Source: Struthidea cinerea (taxonomy: Eukaryota; Chordata; Aves; Passeriformes; Corcoracidae). From it: a stretch of 64,000 bases of DNA. Positions 37,976 to 50,700 of the stretch are shown piece after piece. The stretch lies in contig VZTI01000464.1 of assembly GCA_013397865.1 (NCBI GenBank), positions 1,842,398 to 1,906,397 of the forward strand. Direction: 5' to 3'. The notes under the pieces are model-generated. The model was given only the letters and a program-made list of their open reading frames with translations. It was not told where the DNA came from and ran no database searches. The translations under genes were made by a program, and so were the position numbers. Position 1 is the stretch's first letter, and each line of letters begins with the position of its first letter.

Positions 37976-40900
37976 TTCAGGAGCCCAGCTGTCTGTGCTC
38001 GGCAACAAACCTGCTGCCCAAAGTTAGTAGAGACATTTAGACCCATTTCAAAGATGTTAACACCCACACCAACACCCATCAGATTGTTTGTAAAGACATT
38101 AGCTTTCCTCTCAGAAGTGCTGTCAATGTAGGACAGGGCAGGTGTGCAGGGCTGTCCCAGCCATGTACTCATCAGTTAGAAATTGGAAAAACACTGCTTA
38201 GATGGCAGGTTTATTGGTGGGAGGTAAATCAGCCCCCTCCTGTCTTTAGACACACCTGGCTTTGCAATGAACTCACCTGAACAGATTTAATAGCACTAAG
38301 AAGGTGGCTAAATGCCTGCAAGTCTGGATGCTGAGGTCCACCCACCACCACCACCGTTCAGTATTTTTAAGCCATGACTAACCTAGAAAAAGAGAAATAA
38401 TTTTAAATGGTTTTAAAGATTTTCCTGCTCTCCACCTCCAAAAAAGTCCCCAACATCTTCATCCCAAAAACCAACTCAAAGACACCAGATAGATCTTTTT
38501 CCCCTAGAAATTACAATTTTCAATAATTCAGTAATTCTGGATGGTTTTAATGGTTTTAATTTGTTCCTCCTGATCCCCTTCTTTATAAAACACTGGAAAA
38601 ATGAGGTAAAGGAAGACAAGGGGAAAAAAAAAAAGCACCTAGTAGCTTACTTTGCATGTTTCGCAAAAAGCTATTTTGAACACAACCATTTCTTTCATTT
38701 AGAAACTTATCTGTAATTGTTTAGGAAGCACTACTCCTGACATTTCACAGTAAATATAAATAAAAAATAAAAACGACAAACATTTACAAAAACACGCTTA
38801 CAGTAAAGCTAAAAAGGCCTTCAAAACGTCAAGTACTTTTTGGTAAACTCCTTGTGGAGTTGGTTTTGCTTTTTTTGTTCATGGATGGAAAAAAAGTCAT
38901 AAGCTTAAAAGTGCATCACCACTACAAATACTTGGTTACTCCTTACAGTGTGTTCATTAGAAATTTGTTTAGCTTTGCTTTAGACGACTCAAACAATAGT
39001 TTCCGCTGCTTCCTTGACAGACCAAAACATTCCACTGTCTACCACAACAGGGAGAGAGACTTGCTGATCATCAGCCAAAATTCCCAATTCTCTACGTCAC
39101 TTGACTGGACATGTCTTTGTGTACTGAGTGCTCCCACAGTAAGAATTAGGCTCTCCCAACACACACACCTACCAGAATGTTCAGGCTTCAGCCAGCTCCA
39201 GCCCTCTCTCTATATAGCTGTCTACTTCCTCACGACTGCACCTTAAAAATCTACAATTCTTATGCTTTTAAGTGCCTTCCAGCTGCCAGCAACTATTTGC
39301 TAACACAGGGCTAAGTGGGCTCGAGGCAGGCAGGAGACAGGAGCCATGCGTGAGTGGTGTAGCAAGTCCAGGGCACTGGGACTGCTATAGATGATTATGG
39401 AAAAAACTCTACGGACAGTCCTAAAGAAGGGAAACAGACACTAAATCAGTAAATCAGACTAAATCAGTAGCATTTGCTTGTCTCTAAAAAAACTGAAAAG
39501 TAAGACTCAAGGTTTGGGGTTTTCTTCCCTTTGGCTCCTGAATCACTGTCATGAATCTCAGATAACACCTGCTCTTTGAAAAACACCATTCCTCGCTCTC
39601 AAATGACCACACCAAATCAGAAAAGGGAAGAAAATCCTGCTACAATCTCATTCTCTCTTCTTACATTAACTTTGCAGACATATAATCCAAATTCATAGTA
39701 TATCATACTATATAGTTTTATTATATACTCAATAGAGCATACCAAGTAATAAATCTGGGTACAAAATTGGAAAATGGAGTGGACAAGCTCTGCCACTTGC
39801 ATAAAACATGCTTGACATTTCTCTCCTTGGAGAAAGAAATGGTTGCACATGTAATCTGTGAGCTGCATTTGCCAAGCAGCAGAGAAACATTTTTTCCAGT
39901 AACTAACACATCTGAAAAAACTAATCACATGCTGATGCAACTCATTTCACCTGGAGCCTCTCTCTTTTATATTGTGCAAAAGAACACACGTGGCTTAATA
40001 ATTGTAGCGGTGTGTCTCTTTTGAAGCACTTGTAGGTATCTCCATTGGTAACTTTCCAGCTCTGTTCCTGCTTCTCTGCTAGGCCACCTGCCATGAAAAG
40101 TCTGCATTCACTAATCATGTGAATCGCCATTCACTAATAATTCACCTCTGAGTCCGCTGTGTGCTGTAGGGGAACAGATAACTTTCGCAATGAATTAAGA
40201 AGCCTCTAGTGTGCTCATTTGCTGTGGTTTTTTTTGATTGGGTTTTCTTTTTGCTTTTGCTGCTTGGAGGACAGAAGGTACGTGCTTTGACTTCAGAGGA
40301 GCGAGCGTCAAAAGCAGTTTGCTCTTTTCAGTGTGAGTTAAGTGTAAGCTTTTCTGTTTCTAAACAAAGGGCTTCTCCATCTAAAATGAAAGCTGGTGAT
40401 GTATCTCCTCAGACACACGTTTTCAAGGCAAGATGACTAAACAGGGAGTTGTTTCTACTGTGAGATTATGGGGTAGCACTCATTAAAAAAAGAAAAAAAA
40501 GAGTTAATTTTTGTCCTAGTGCAGATGATCTGTGTTCCAGGCTTTCTTACTAATGCTCTGATGGATATAAAAGACTGGTAAATGCACTGTCTACTTTAAG
40601 GCAAAAATGAGAAAGGGTTTTCCTTTGGGCGAGGAGGCAGATGGTTGTTTTACTATCCTTTAGCCAGCACATCCAAATCTCAGCTGAGCTCTCTTATTAA
40701 AGTGCTATGTGTAAATGCTTACCTTTGGTTTAAAGCAGCCTTATCTGTCCACCTTTCCTGTACCATCCTTGCTGTACAATCAAACTCGCAAATACTTTAT
40801 TTTGTTCCCTGTTACCCTGGGAAACAAATAGAGCCTTCCTGCTATGTGACTCCTAACTGGAACTGGAGGGAAAAAAATAAATCACATGAAAACCTAAAAA

Positions 40901-41580
40901 AGTAATTTCAAGTTTTCTTTTGGCTTCTGTACAAGAAACTGAAAGTTCAATGATGATTTTCTCAAAACAACACTGTAGCCTGGTTTCCATAGCAAAATTT
41001 TCTTCTAAGATAATTTTTGTGCAATTGCTTACACAACTAGGGTAATAAATGATGCAAATAATCACAAGAGCTTGGTAATTCTCATGATTTGGTCTTGGAT
41101 GAAAGTCTCCATAAGCAGTAGGGGCTGAGCAGGGCAGGCCTGAACAAAATTGCTGCTCAAGATAACAACTATCTTCTGGTATGGAATATGATTTTAGATT
41201 TGCACTCTGGGGAAAAAAAAAAAAAAAAGCCAGAAAACACTTTATAAAAAATGACCTGAGCTTGGAGTCACAAGGGAAATAAATGAAAGCTGAAAGTTCC
41301 TAATACATCTGAAAAAAACCCAAGCCAGCCAGCTTTCTAGAGACACACAAGGAGGAACTGCAGGTTCAGCCGTCCTTGTCCACATCCGTGTGTGCTGTGG
41401 CTGACAAATGCAGAACAGAAAGGTGTGAGCAGCGCAACGATTGCAAAGTACAACACACCACGGCTTGGTGTAATATTTCCTTTGCATTGTACAAGCATGT
41501 CTGTCAAAAACAAGCATACAGAGTGTTTTTGTCAAAAAGGAGTTAAGTTAACCCTGTCTAAAGCAACTCTGTCCCCCCTC
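37976..41580. other. Non-coding DNA just upstream of the first HPGDS coding exon
   Basis: AT-rich; a poly-A run (41214-41228) and several short A/T tracts. The LTR may extend into its left edge. It is likely 5' intron or proximal upstream region of HPGDS. Confidence 0.55.
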
Positions 41581-41581
41581 C

Positions 41582-41587
41582 CAGCAG
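41582..41587 (+). promoter_or_regulatory. Tandem (NAGNAG) splice acceptor of the first HPGDS coding exon
   Basis: The polypyrimidine stretch ctctgtcccccctccc is followed directly by CAGCAG. Either AG (41583-41584 or 41586-41587) could be used, changing only the 5' UTR by 3 nt because the ATG is at 41596. It shows that a non-coding exon must lie upstream. Confidence 0.75.
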
Positions 41588-41595
41588 GGCCCAGC

Positions 41596-41728
41596 ATGCC
41601 ACAGTACAAGCTCACCTACTTCAACCTGAGAGGACGAGCAGAGATCAGCCGCTACCTCTTTGCCTATTCGGGCAAGAAGTATGAAGACCACAGGATAGAA
41701 GCTGCAGACTGGCCCAAAATCAAGCCAA
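41596..41728 (+). CDS. HPGDS: HPGDS coding exon 1 (residues 1-44 and first base of codon 45)
   Basis: This exon encodes the beginning of the thioredoxin-like domain, starting MPQYKLTYFNLRGRAEISRY. It carries the catalytic Tyr8 and Arg14, and Trp39 near its end (AADWPKIKP). A pyrimidine tract and tandem CAGCAG precede it, so the exon body probably starts at 41588 or 41585 with a few bases of 5' UTR. The donor is GTGAGT at 41729. The split codon A|CT gives Thr45 when joined to the next exon. Confidence 0.96.
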
Positions 41729-44700
41729 GTGAGTAGCACAGGTTTTCATAGCCAAAGCTCCACTAGGAATGCTGTCAAAAAGAAAAGCAATTGAAGAGGT
41801 ACCTGTATGTTTCATGAGCAGAAATACACTTAATTTCTGGCTTTAAGTAATGAGTTTTAAGGTGAGACAGCCAAAATGTCATTGCTTGATCCTCTCACGG
41901 GAGACTGGATCCAAACCTTCAGACACTCTGAAATTATTTACCTGCTGTCACCCAGCTGGGCTTTTACTCCTTATCAATTCAGTACAGCTTTTGTGTATCT
42001 AAAGATAACCAAATTAGTGCTGATCTCAGCTTCTCTGGATAATTTGATCTCAAAGACCACACCTCAGCCTTCACCCTGGGTTTAGAAAGCCAAATCGGAA
42101 AGAAGTGTCAGGAAGGACACTCCTTGCAACCTGAAAGAACTTCAGAGAGGAAAAGTGATGAGAAAACAAAGTCAGTTGATATAGCAAAAAACCCACAAAA
42201 GGATCAAAAGAGGTACTAGAAAATAATTATTCCTTAGAACAAACACTACCAGCCCTTCCAAAAGTGCCCTGCAGGCTATTGTACCCCATTCATTTCATGT
42301 CTTTTAGTTTAAATAACCTCTTTCCAGCTTTTAAAGGTATTTGTTATTTCTGTTCATTAAATTAGCCTTAGTTCAACTGAAACAGATCTTGAGTCTGACA
42401 ACTCAGGTTATGAAATCAGAGAAATCCATGTCTTCATTTAATGGATTAGGCCTGTATTTGGCCACATGGGCTATGACTTTCACGTCCAGAATGAAGAGTA
42501 ATGCCTTTAGTTTAGGGAAAAGACACAGCAAATGCACAAGATGATTTTTATTAATGAAGCAATGTTTCTTAATAAGCTTTCACACCACTTGGTAAGCCCA
42601 GCCAGCAAGCTACCAAATTTTTCCAGGGTGCAAATTTTGTAGGTTTGGTCTTTCCTGTTTGCAGTGACTTGAATGATAAACACTCAAACAGAGCTGTAAT
42701 CCAAGTGGCAATTGAAGCCTTCAGTGGTGCTCAAGCCTAGAAAACACTGGCAAAAATCCACCGAGAGGAATAAGAAGCAGTGGAACTGGGACATTTTCAG
42801 CTAGGAATGACTGCCTTTGGAAACCTTTTCCTTATGAGAGCTTAAGCCAGTTGACCACGTGGTATAGATTATTTCTCTTTCACTGCAGTTTCTCAGGGTA
42901 GAAACTAAAGGTGAGATTAAGAATTCAGATGACCTGAGGAAAGCTCTGCATAGGCTTTTCATACTTAATTACACACATATTCACACGTATGCACACTCAC
43001 CTTTGTCCTGAAACAAACTTGAGAGTATAAGCAAAGTATATTTTTATGTAGAGTTTTGTATACTGATTTCTTAAGTCAGACAAATTAAAAAGACAAAGCA
43101 TAATTAGTCACTTAAAGGCTGCAAAGGCATTCACATTCTAGGACAAGATGTTCTAACAGCAGATCTATTAGACAAGGTAAAAGCATTGCATCACTCTTTG
43201 AATATTGTTGATTATCCCAGTGTCTGAACAGCACAAGAAACAATGCAGGAAAATTCTTCCTATGCTTTTCTTCAGTGCTCACTCCACAAACCTGCCAGTG
43301 GAGCTTTACGTGTACAGGACTTGTTCACTATATTGAATGTCCAGCTGCAGCACCATTACCACAAAAACACTGGGAGCAGAGACACCCTAGAAATCTTAAG
43401 CTACGCAATTTATAACTGTATCAGCTGCATTAATGGATGTTTTTGTTTCCCTGTCTGTGCTCTGAAAAGTTTGCTAGCAGGCTTACCAAGGGTTAATTAA
43501 CATTTTTCATTTTCTCTGCATACTGGCTTTTCATAGCAGCCTCTATAACTGATCCCTAGATGAAATTCCACAGCAGATAAGAAGTTTAGTAAGATGTGGA
43601 GGCTGCCACTCTAAGATTTGTGAAGTCATCTGTGCAAAATTTATGCTGGCCTAAGAGTTCTTTGAATTTCAGACAGCTGTAGACACCCAGTCAGTCAGTG
43701 GAAGGGAACTGCAGTGTACCCTGCTGATTGACCAGGAAAACATACACCTACACAGAAATAGTTCGGTGTATATCTGAAAGTTCTGTTACATCTCATGGCA
43801 GCAGGCTGAACTTCTGCTCTTCAAATCTCCCTGAACCCTAGCTCTAGCACCAAAGTAATGGTGCCATCTGCCACCACACACATCCGCGTTACAGGCAACA
43901 AGCATTTAAGAGGTTTGCCAATTAAAACAAAAGTTTCTTGCGTGGTAAAAATGTAATGCTGCTTAAGGAAATTGTCTGGAGATTACCTGACTGATGACTA
44001 CCTCCTCCTCCTTTGTGAGGCGTTTCTCATGGTTACTCACAGTGTTTTCAGACAAAATGTTCTCCCACAGGCAAATCATTCAGCAAAACACTGAATCAAA
44101 GGTAGCAACAGGGCGTTGGAATAAACAGCCTTCACTGTTCAACAAGACCAATAGCCAGTGCTCCAATCTGCCCTAGGGCACCTAAACCCTGACTTTGCAG
44201 GCTGTGACTCAACACAAGAAATAGCTGTCTCCTGGACAGGAAGTAGGTTTGTACAGGCTTTGTGTGCCTTCACTCTGCAAGTGTTGCATACAGTATTTGC
44301 CTTATGGAAAACAAGCCTTGCATTCTCCACAATTCTGAGTTTTCAAAATGTGCCTCAGTTTTTTCCACAGAGACACAATTTGAAGATGAAAAAGCACCAG
44401 GTAACAGGATGCTTGCCCACAAAGTCAAACCACTGCTGTGTTCAAAAGCAAATGTGAAATGAGGAGATCCAAAGGCATAGTTCACTCTGCTCAGAATTCT
44501 TCTGCACCACTCTCATTTGTATCTGTATTCAGATCTTTTATGTAAAGCTTTTTTACCCCTCCTATTTTTCCTGAACTGGGTCTGCCTTAGAAAGAAGAGA
44601 AATAAAGTAGCAGATTCCAGTCAGTCTCATCTTGGTGAAAACCAAAGGGTGGTAAGTGTTTAGCAATGATGAAGGGAATTACAGCTGCATTTGATGTGAC

Positions 44701-47700
44701 AGCAGTTAAAGTAATAGCAATTTAGTACACAGCTTATTTTGTAGCCCTCAAAAATCACTACAACTGGTCCAATTAATTGAACCAGTTACATCATTATAGA
44801 CTGAGGTGAGATTAAGAAATACCAGACAAATTGCTATGCACACTTGCATACACCATGTTTGCCTTTACCCACTCGCCTGTGAAAGACCTGGAACCAGTTT
44901 TGGCTGCAGTCTGCAAGTACAGCGTGATGCCCCTCTTTTTAAAAACTTCAAGTATGATGCAGCAAGATAAACAAAAACTATTTAGGGAAGAAGCTTGGAC
45001 AAGAGAACGCTTCATGTTTCTTGAGCTAATAAGGAACAAATTGAAGAATTCAAGTTTGTCTAAGAGCACAAGGAGTCAGGTCTCTGAGATCTGAGAGGAT
45101 AGATTTGCTTCAGCAGTTTTCTCAAAAGTAAAGTAAGATTTTGCAACAAATACCAAGCCAGCCAAATCATCATACCACATAAACCAGGAAATACTGACAT
45201 TATTCTGAAGAAAAGACTTAATTCTGTAAAACCGATGTGAAAACAGAAAATCTGTGCATAAAGATCAGTGTGAAGAAAGGCTATTTAGAAAGCAGAGTTG
45301 CAGCTGCTGCAAATTTAATTTTTGACCTGAACTGAAGAGCGTGGTGGGGTTTGTTGTTTGTTTTGGCATTTTTCATGTGGCTGCCACCAGTAAGCTGCGA
45401 TCCTAACGTACCTTCAGGCAAATAAATAAGTCCTCCCTCCTGGAAATCCTGTCCAAAAGAAATCTATGTATACCTAAAGGTGCTTTTGTTGTGTATGCAA
45501 GGAAGGCCTATTATAACACAAGAACTTTTGTTATTGGGCTTATACATGCTGAAATTAAAATTTCTAGAACTCAACATTTCTTTTTTTACCTTCTGACAGT
45601 AATCAGATCATCTTTGGCAAATTTTCCAGTTGATGATTTTGGGCAAGGACTGCAGTTTATAATATAAACAGGTTTAAGGAAGCCAGTGGATAAGTATAAG
45701 CATTGTCCTGCTTTAGTACAGAATTTTAAAAATCAGACAAATATCAAGCAGCACCCTTCACTCTGTGTAAGTCAATAATTATTTTAACAAGTAAACAAAC
45801 TCATTCTTTACACTTCCTTTTGAACAGACTGACTTGACCATGCCCCCCTTTAAAGGGTAATCAGTTCAAGATCTGCAATAGGCTCATGCAAGGTCTCTAT
45901 TTCCACACAATGGGCTCCTCACACAAAGCATCATTGCACTGCCATAAGTCATGATACAGCAGAAAATCCCCCGTAATGGTGCACTAAGTTACCATCACCT
46001 TAGATATTAGGCTGGCAGGCAGCAAAAACTTTTGATCTGTGGCTCCTTCAAGCAGTTTGAAGCCATGGCAATAACACAGACTTTATCATCACAGCGAAGG
46101 AGGCTTCTGCTGCACTGATGGCTGTAAACATCCCATAAACTGTTTAGGATGTGCAGAATGGTGCTTGAAAGGTCCTTAGGAAACCTGACGGAATAATGGC
46201 ACTGAAAATACTCCCAAGATAACAGATAAATCTTGAGAAGCACCTGACAGCAGACAAAAATTCCTCAGGGGAGCAGTGGCCCTGCTTCCTGAGTGACTTT
46301 CTGCTATGTAGCTAAAATGCGTACATAGCTATCTCTGGGTAAAAAGTAGGGCTTAGCAAGAACTTCCAAGGAGAATATGACTTGTAATAGCACTGAACCT
46401 GCGCTGAGATTACATCAGAGCATCCTCCTCATCATCCCTTTCTAGAAGATTCAGATTCTAGGTACCTCCAGCTCTGGGCCTACCATTTCCCAAGTGCCTT
46501 GATCCTTGGTCACCATAAAAAAAAAATACATATTTCATATATTTCTTATTAGAAGATGCAAAGCATCTCAATACATTTGTTTCTCACAATCCAATTTAAA
46601 TATGAATGGATAGGAAAAGCAGTTATGGTCAGTTTTCAAGGCAAAGGCAAAGGCAAACTTATTTTGACACAGATGTTGTAGTGAGAAACATGACTGCGAC
46701 ATTTCTTTTCCCCTGTATTTGACTAATCCAGTTACCTTATTATAGAGCCAATCTAAGCTTGATTACCAAACTATTAATTATTCAGCTTTTGAGCAATAAT
46801 CAAGTGCTTAAACACAGGCTACATTGCATCAACTCCACAGACAATTACAACATGGGCAGGATGAGTCATGGGCAGGTCAGCACGGGGGAAATAGGGGGAA
46901 CATGTTGGAAGGACAGAACAGAAATGAGCAGAAGAAGAATAATGAAGAAGTTAAGATGAGTGAAAATGGAAGAAATAGGTAAGGGAAGGAGAACTTTAAG
47001 AGCTGTATCTGTGCAGGGGAGAAGAGAGGTGGCACAGCACCAGCAGCTGACCAGCCTAGATGCCAGGCTTGGACAACACTCTGCTCAGCCCTGTTGTGTT
47101 TCGCCTCCCCATCCCTGACAGAGGAGCAGTCCCACAGGAGCACCATCCACTGGGTCGTGGCCAGGAGGATGAGTGAGGAGCTTGTGTTCAAAGGGAAGGC
47201 CTGAACATCAGTGAGAACCTACAGGCATGGCAGTATGCCAGCAGTTATCACAGCCCTTAGGGACTTGATGGGGTGGAAATCAATTAAAGGGATGTCCTTG
47301 CTTTTAACACACATCAGGCCTCATCTCCCCTACTCAGCATCCAGCAGAGACTTGTATAAACACCGCAGTTCTAGTCACAAAAGCCAACCAAAACTAAAGC
47401 AGTATGAAAAGGAATAAATCTAATTCCTAAACACTGCACAGATACTTTAGTGAGATCTTCCTAAAACGAGAAGAGACTGCAGATCAGTCTGATGACTTGT
47501 CCTCTATCAAGGTTTTCTTCATGGGAGGTGTAGTCTGTGCAGATTTTATTCCAGCATGAGATGCAAAAAACCCAATAAATAACCAACATAATATGAAAAG
47601 CAAGAATTTGCTGATAAAAGTTCAACTTAAAGAAGAATATGGGTTTAGTTATTCAAAAAGTAGGCTTTTTAAAAACCCTGTTTCTCTTTCCGGTCAGTTT

Positions 47701-50700
47701 TCAATCTAAATTTGGAAACCAACACACACATTCACCGTGCTTTGTACTTCAGATGAGCAGCAAAGCAAGTGGGAACTAAACGGGAAAGGTCATATTTTGT
47801 GCATGCCTGAGAAATGACGCTGTTTGCGCGACGACAGCAATAGATTTTTCTGCTTTTCCTTCTCAAAATTTATTTGCTCAAGTGGGAGTTGGAAACATTG
47901 TGAGACAACATTGTTTTGAAAAAGGACATCCGCATGGATACACAAGGGTTTAAACTGACGTAAGCACCAAGCAGCCCCCAAAACAGCCAGGGTTAGTGAA
48001 AAACCAGCAAAGTGACACTCACATCCTTCCAGCCTGCACTACTTTGGCTTAACTGCTCAGCTGTAATTGCTCCCCAGTGCATGGGGTTTCATGCCTTACC
48101 CCCATGGCCTTGATTCCACCCAAACAACAATCTCTCTCACATGCCGGCTTTTCACTTGCTCATCTAACGTAGGAGCCTGGCAGGAACCAACCTACCTGCT
48201 CTGCTTATCTGGAGTCACACAAACCATGCCTTTCACCAAAACCGAGAAAACTTCAGCATGTTTAGTACCATGCTTATACACAGGGGGCATTTGGGCATCT
48301 CCAGAGGCTCCTCAAACACGTCAAAGAGCAGAGTTGGCCAAAAGCACCCCAGGAGGTGAAAGCAATCCACAGAAGCCCATATCCATGGGTTTAAGGGTAA
48401 CACTACTTAAATCCATGTGCAGAGAGGTTTCTGTCGTAGCTTGGAGCCCCTGAGAACATGGCCTGGATGTGGTTTTTGCAAGAGGCAAAGTTTCTAGAGG
48501 TCACATCGAGGTCATTTGTCAAACCCCAACATTACCTCCAGCAATCATCCAGTGAAGGCTCTTCACACCCTCCCTTGGGATGAGTTGTGTGACATAAAAC
48601 CACCCCCCTCTTCTCCATATGGAAAAAGAAGATCCCAATTTTCACAGAAAATGCATTTATCCCCATAACAGCTAAACTTAGATATACAAGAAATCTCCTG
48701 GGAAAATTGTAATTCTAAGTTAGAAAAGCTAAAAGATACTTTATAACAGGTTCCTAAAATTTTTGGTCATTACATGAATTTTAGGTAATAACATTTCAAA
48801 GGTAAAGATCCTTTTTTCCTAAATATTTCCAGATTGAAAACACAACTTTATAAGCCATTATACCTTCTCCTCAAATATGGAGGAGATGTACCATAAGTAT
48901 TTTCTGCCCCTTGACTAGTCTTTGTTATTTTCTTCAGCTGTAAAGCTGCCTGAATATCTGCTGTGCTTTCTGGTGTTCAAGAATAGCATGCCCTGCACCT
49001 AAGAAGAAACAACAGTTTTTTAAAATTATCTGCACAGCACATGTGTACTTCATTCAAACCTCTTAGAATTGCACTCATTTACAGTTTATTAACTCAATAA
49101 TCAACAAAATCAGCGTATAATCATATACATGCACTCTATCAGCTAGGGAAAAAAGAAATCTATGTTTACATTAAATCACAATTTTTTCCCTGTTCTTGAT
49201 AAGAAAAAATTAAATAGCATTTGGAACACAGAAGAAAGGAAGGAACATCTACCATTTACCATCTGTTATCTTTTAAAGAGTCCATTGTTCAGTAATGATA
49301 GCAACAGATTTGCTGCCTCCTGACAAATAAACCCCAAGTCTCATTATAAATCAAAGCATAAATCCTTTTGGGCATTATGGGACAACACACAATGAAGTCT
49401 GCTCTCCTTTATTAATGTTATAATTGTATTATGAATCATGCAATTGTATGTACACCAAACAAAGCTGTTGTTGTAGATTTCCAGTTGCAAACTCGGTTTC
49501 TCTTTCGGAGAAGAATAAACACGTCTTAAAGAAAGTAGCTCAGCACTGAGGAGGAAGACCTTCGTAGACATTACTCATGTTTTCAAGGAATGAATAGCAA
49601 TTCACTTAAATTCAGAAATGACCAGATTCCTGAGAAACAGAACATGACAGATGACTACCACTCTGCCAGTCAGCTGACTTTGACACCATAAACCATGTTC
49701 CTCAGCTGTTCAGAAAGATGCTGCCTTCCTTTAGTTGTAATCAAGGATTTCTTAAAAAAACCAACCAACCAACCAAAAAAAAAAAAAAAACCCAAAAAAT
49801 TACCATAGAAACAAAGTGGCTTTAATTTTTCTTGTAGTGACCCACAAAGTGAAACATCAGTCAAAGGTGGGATTTATAGACTTCTTCCTCTGTATGTAAA
49901 CACAGCAGCAAAAATGTCTGTTGGTTTCTGGATGAAGCAATCCCGGTTTCACAGTTTCCCAACCTGAGCAGTGACTGACAGCCTGTTTTGACAGCTATTG
50001 CTACAGACTGGCTTAGTCATATTGACCCTGCCAGAACTGCATCGCCCCATAGCCTTCCTACTGGGGCCTCCAAAAGAGGCTGCTTAACTCCTTCATGGGG
50101 GGAGCTGCTATCCCTGCTCTGGCTGCACTTTTGCTGTTCCCTGTTGTCAGGCATTGTTGTAGATCCCTGTGTGGTCTGGGGGGATCTAGAGCAGGCTGCA
50201 GGCTGACCACACTGGCTCATCCAGCAGTCACACCTGCTCTCATCTCCTCTACTTGTGCTAGCCTGAAAGACGTGGTTTATATAAGCAAACATTGTTAACA
50301 CCTCTGCTGCTTTGGAGCAGTGATGCTCAGGGCACTCTGCACCACTAACCCACAGCGCAGAACCAAGGCTCTTATTTTCATGGCCAGAGAGCTTTTCTGT
50401 TAAACATTCGGGGGATACAACTTGTCGACTCTCAATGATTCTCAATGAATCAAAACATGGACTTGCCAGGACCGTGCTGCTCTCTGGATAATAAACATAC
50501 GAAGTCTTCTGCGCAACAAGTCTATTATTGCTTCAGTAACAAGCAGCAGAGCCTGCTTTCTCCCTGGGGTACAGCAGCTAATGCTCATTGAACTCTCTTG
50601 CTTCTGCTAGTCGTCAGCATCCAAATTTACACTGACTTCACACACTTCCCAGTGTGCTGCACTTAAGGAAAAAAAAGCTATCATGAGTGCTGTGTTCAGA

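Noticed and set aside
37769..38131. 120-codon open frame on the + strand
   Set aside because: It runs antisense through the LTR-like element and has no domain.
50017..50445. 142-codon open frame on the - strand in HPGDS intron 1
   Set aside because: No recognisable family, and another frame overlaps it on the + strand; treated as chance.
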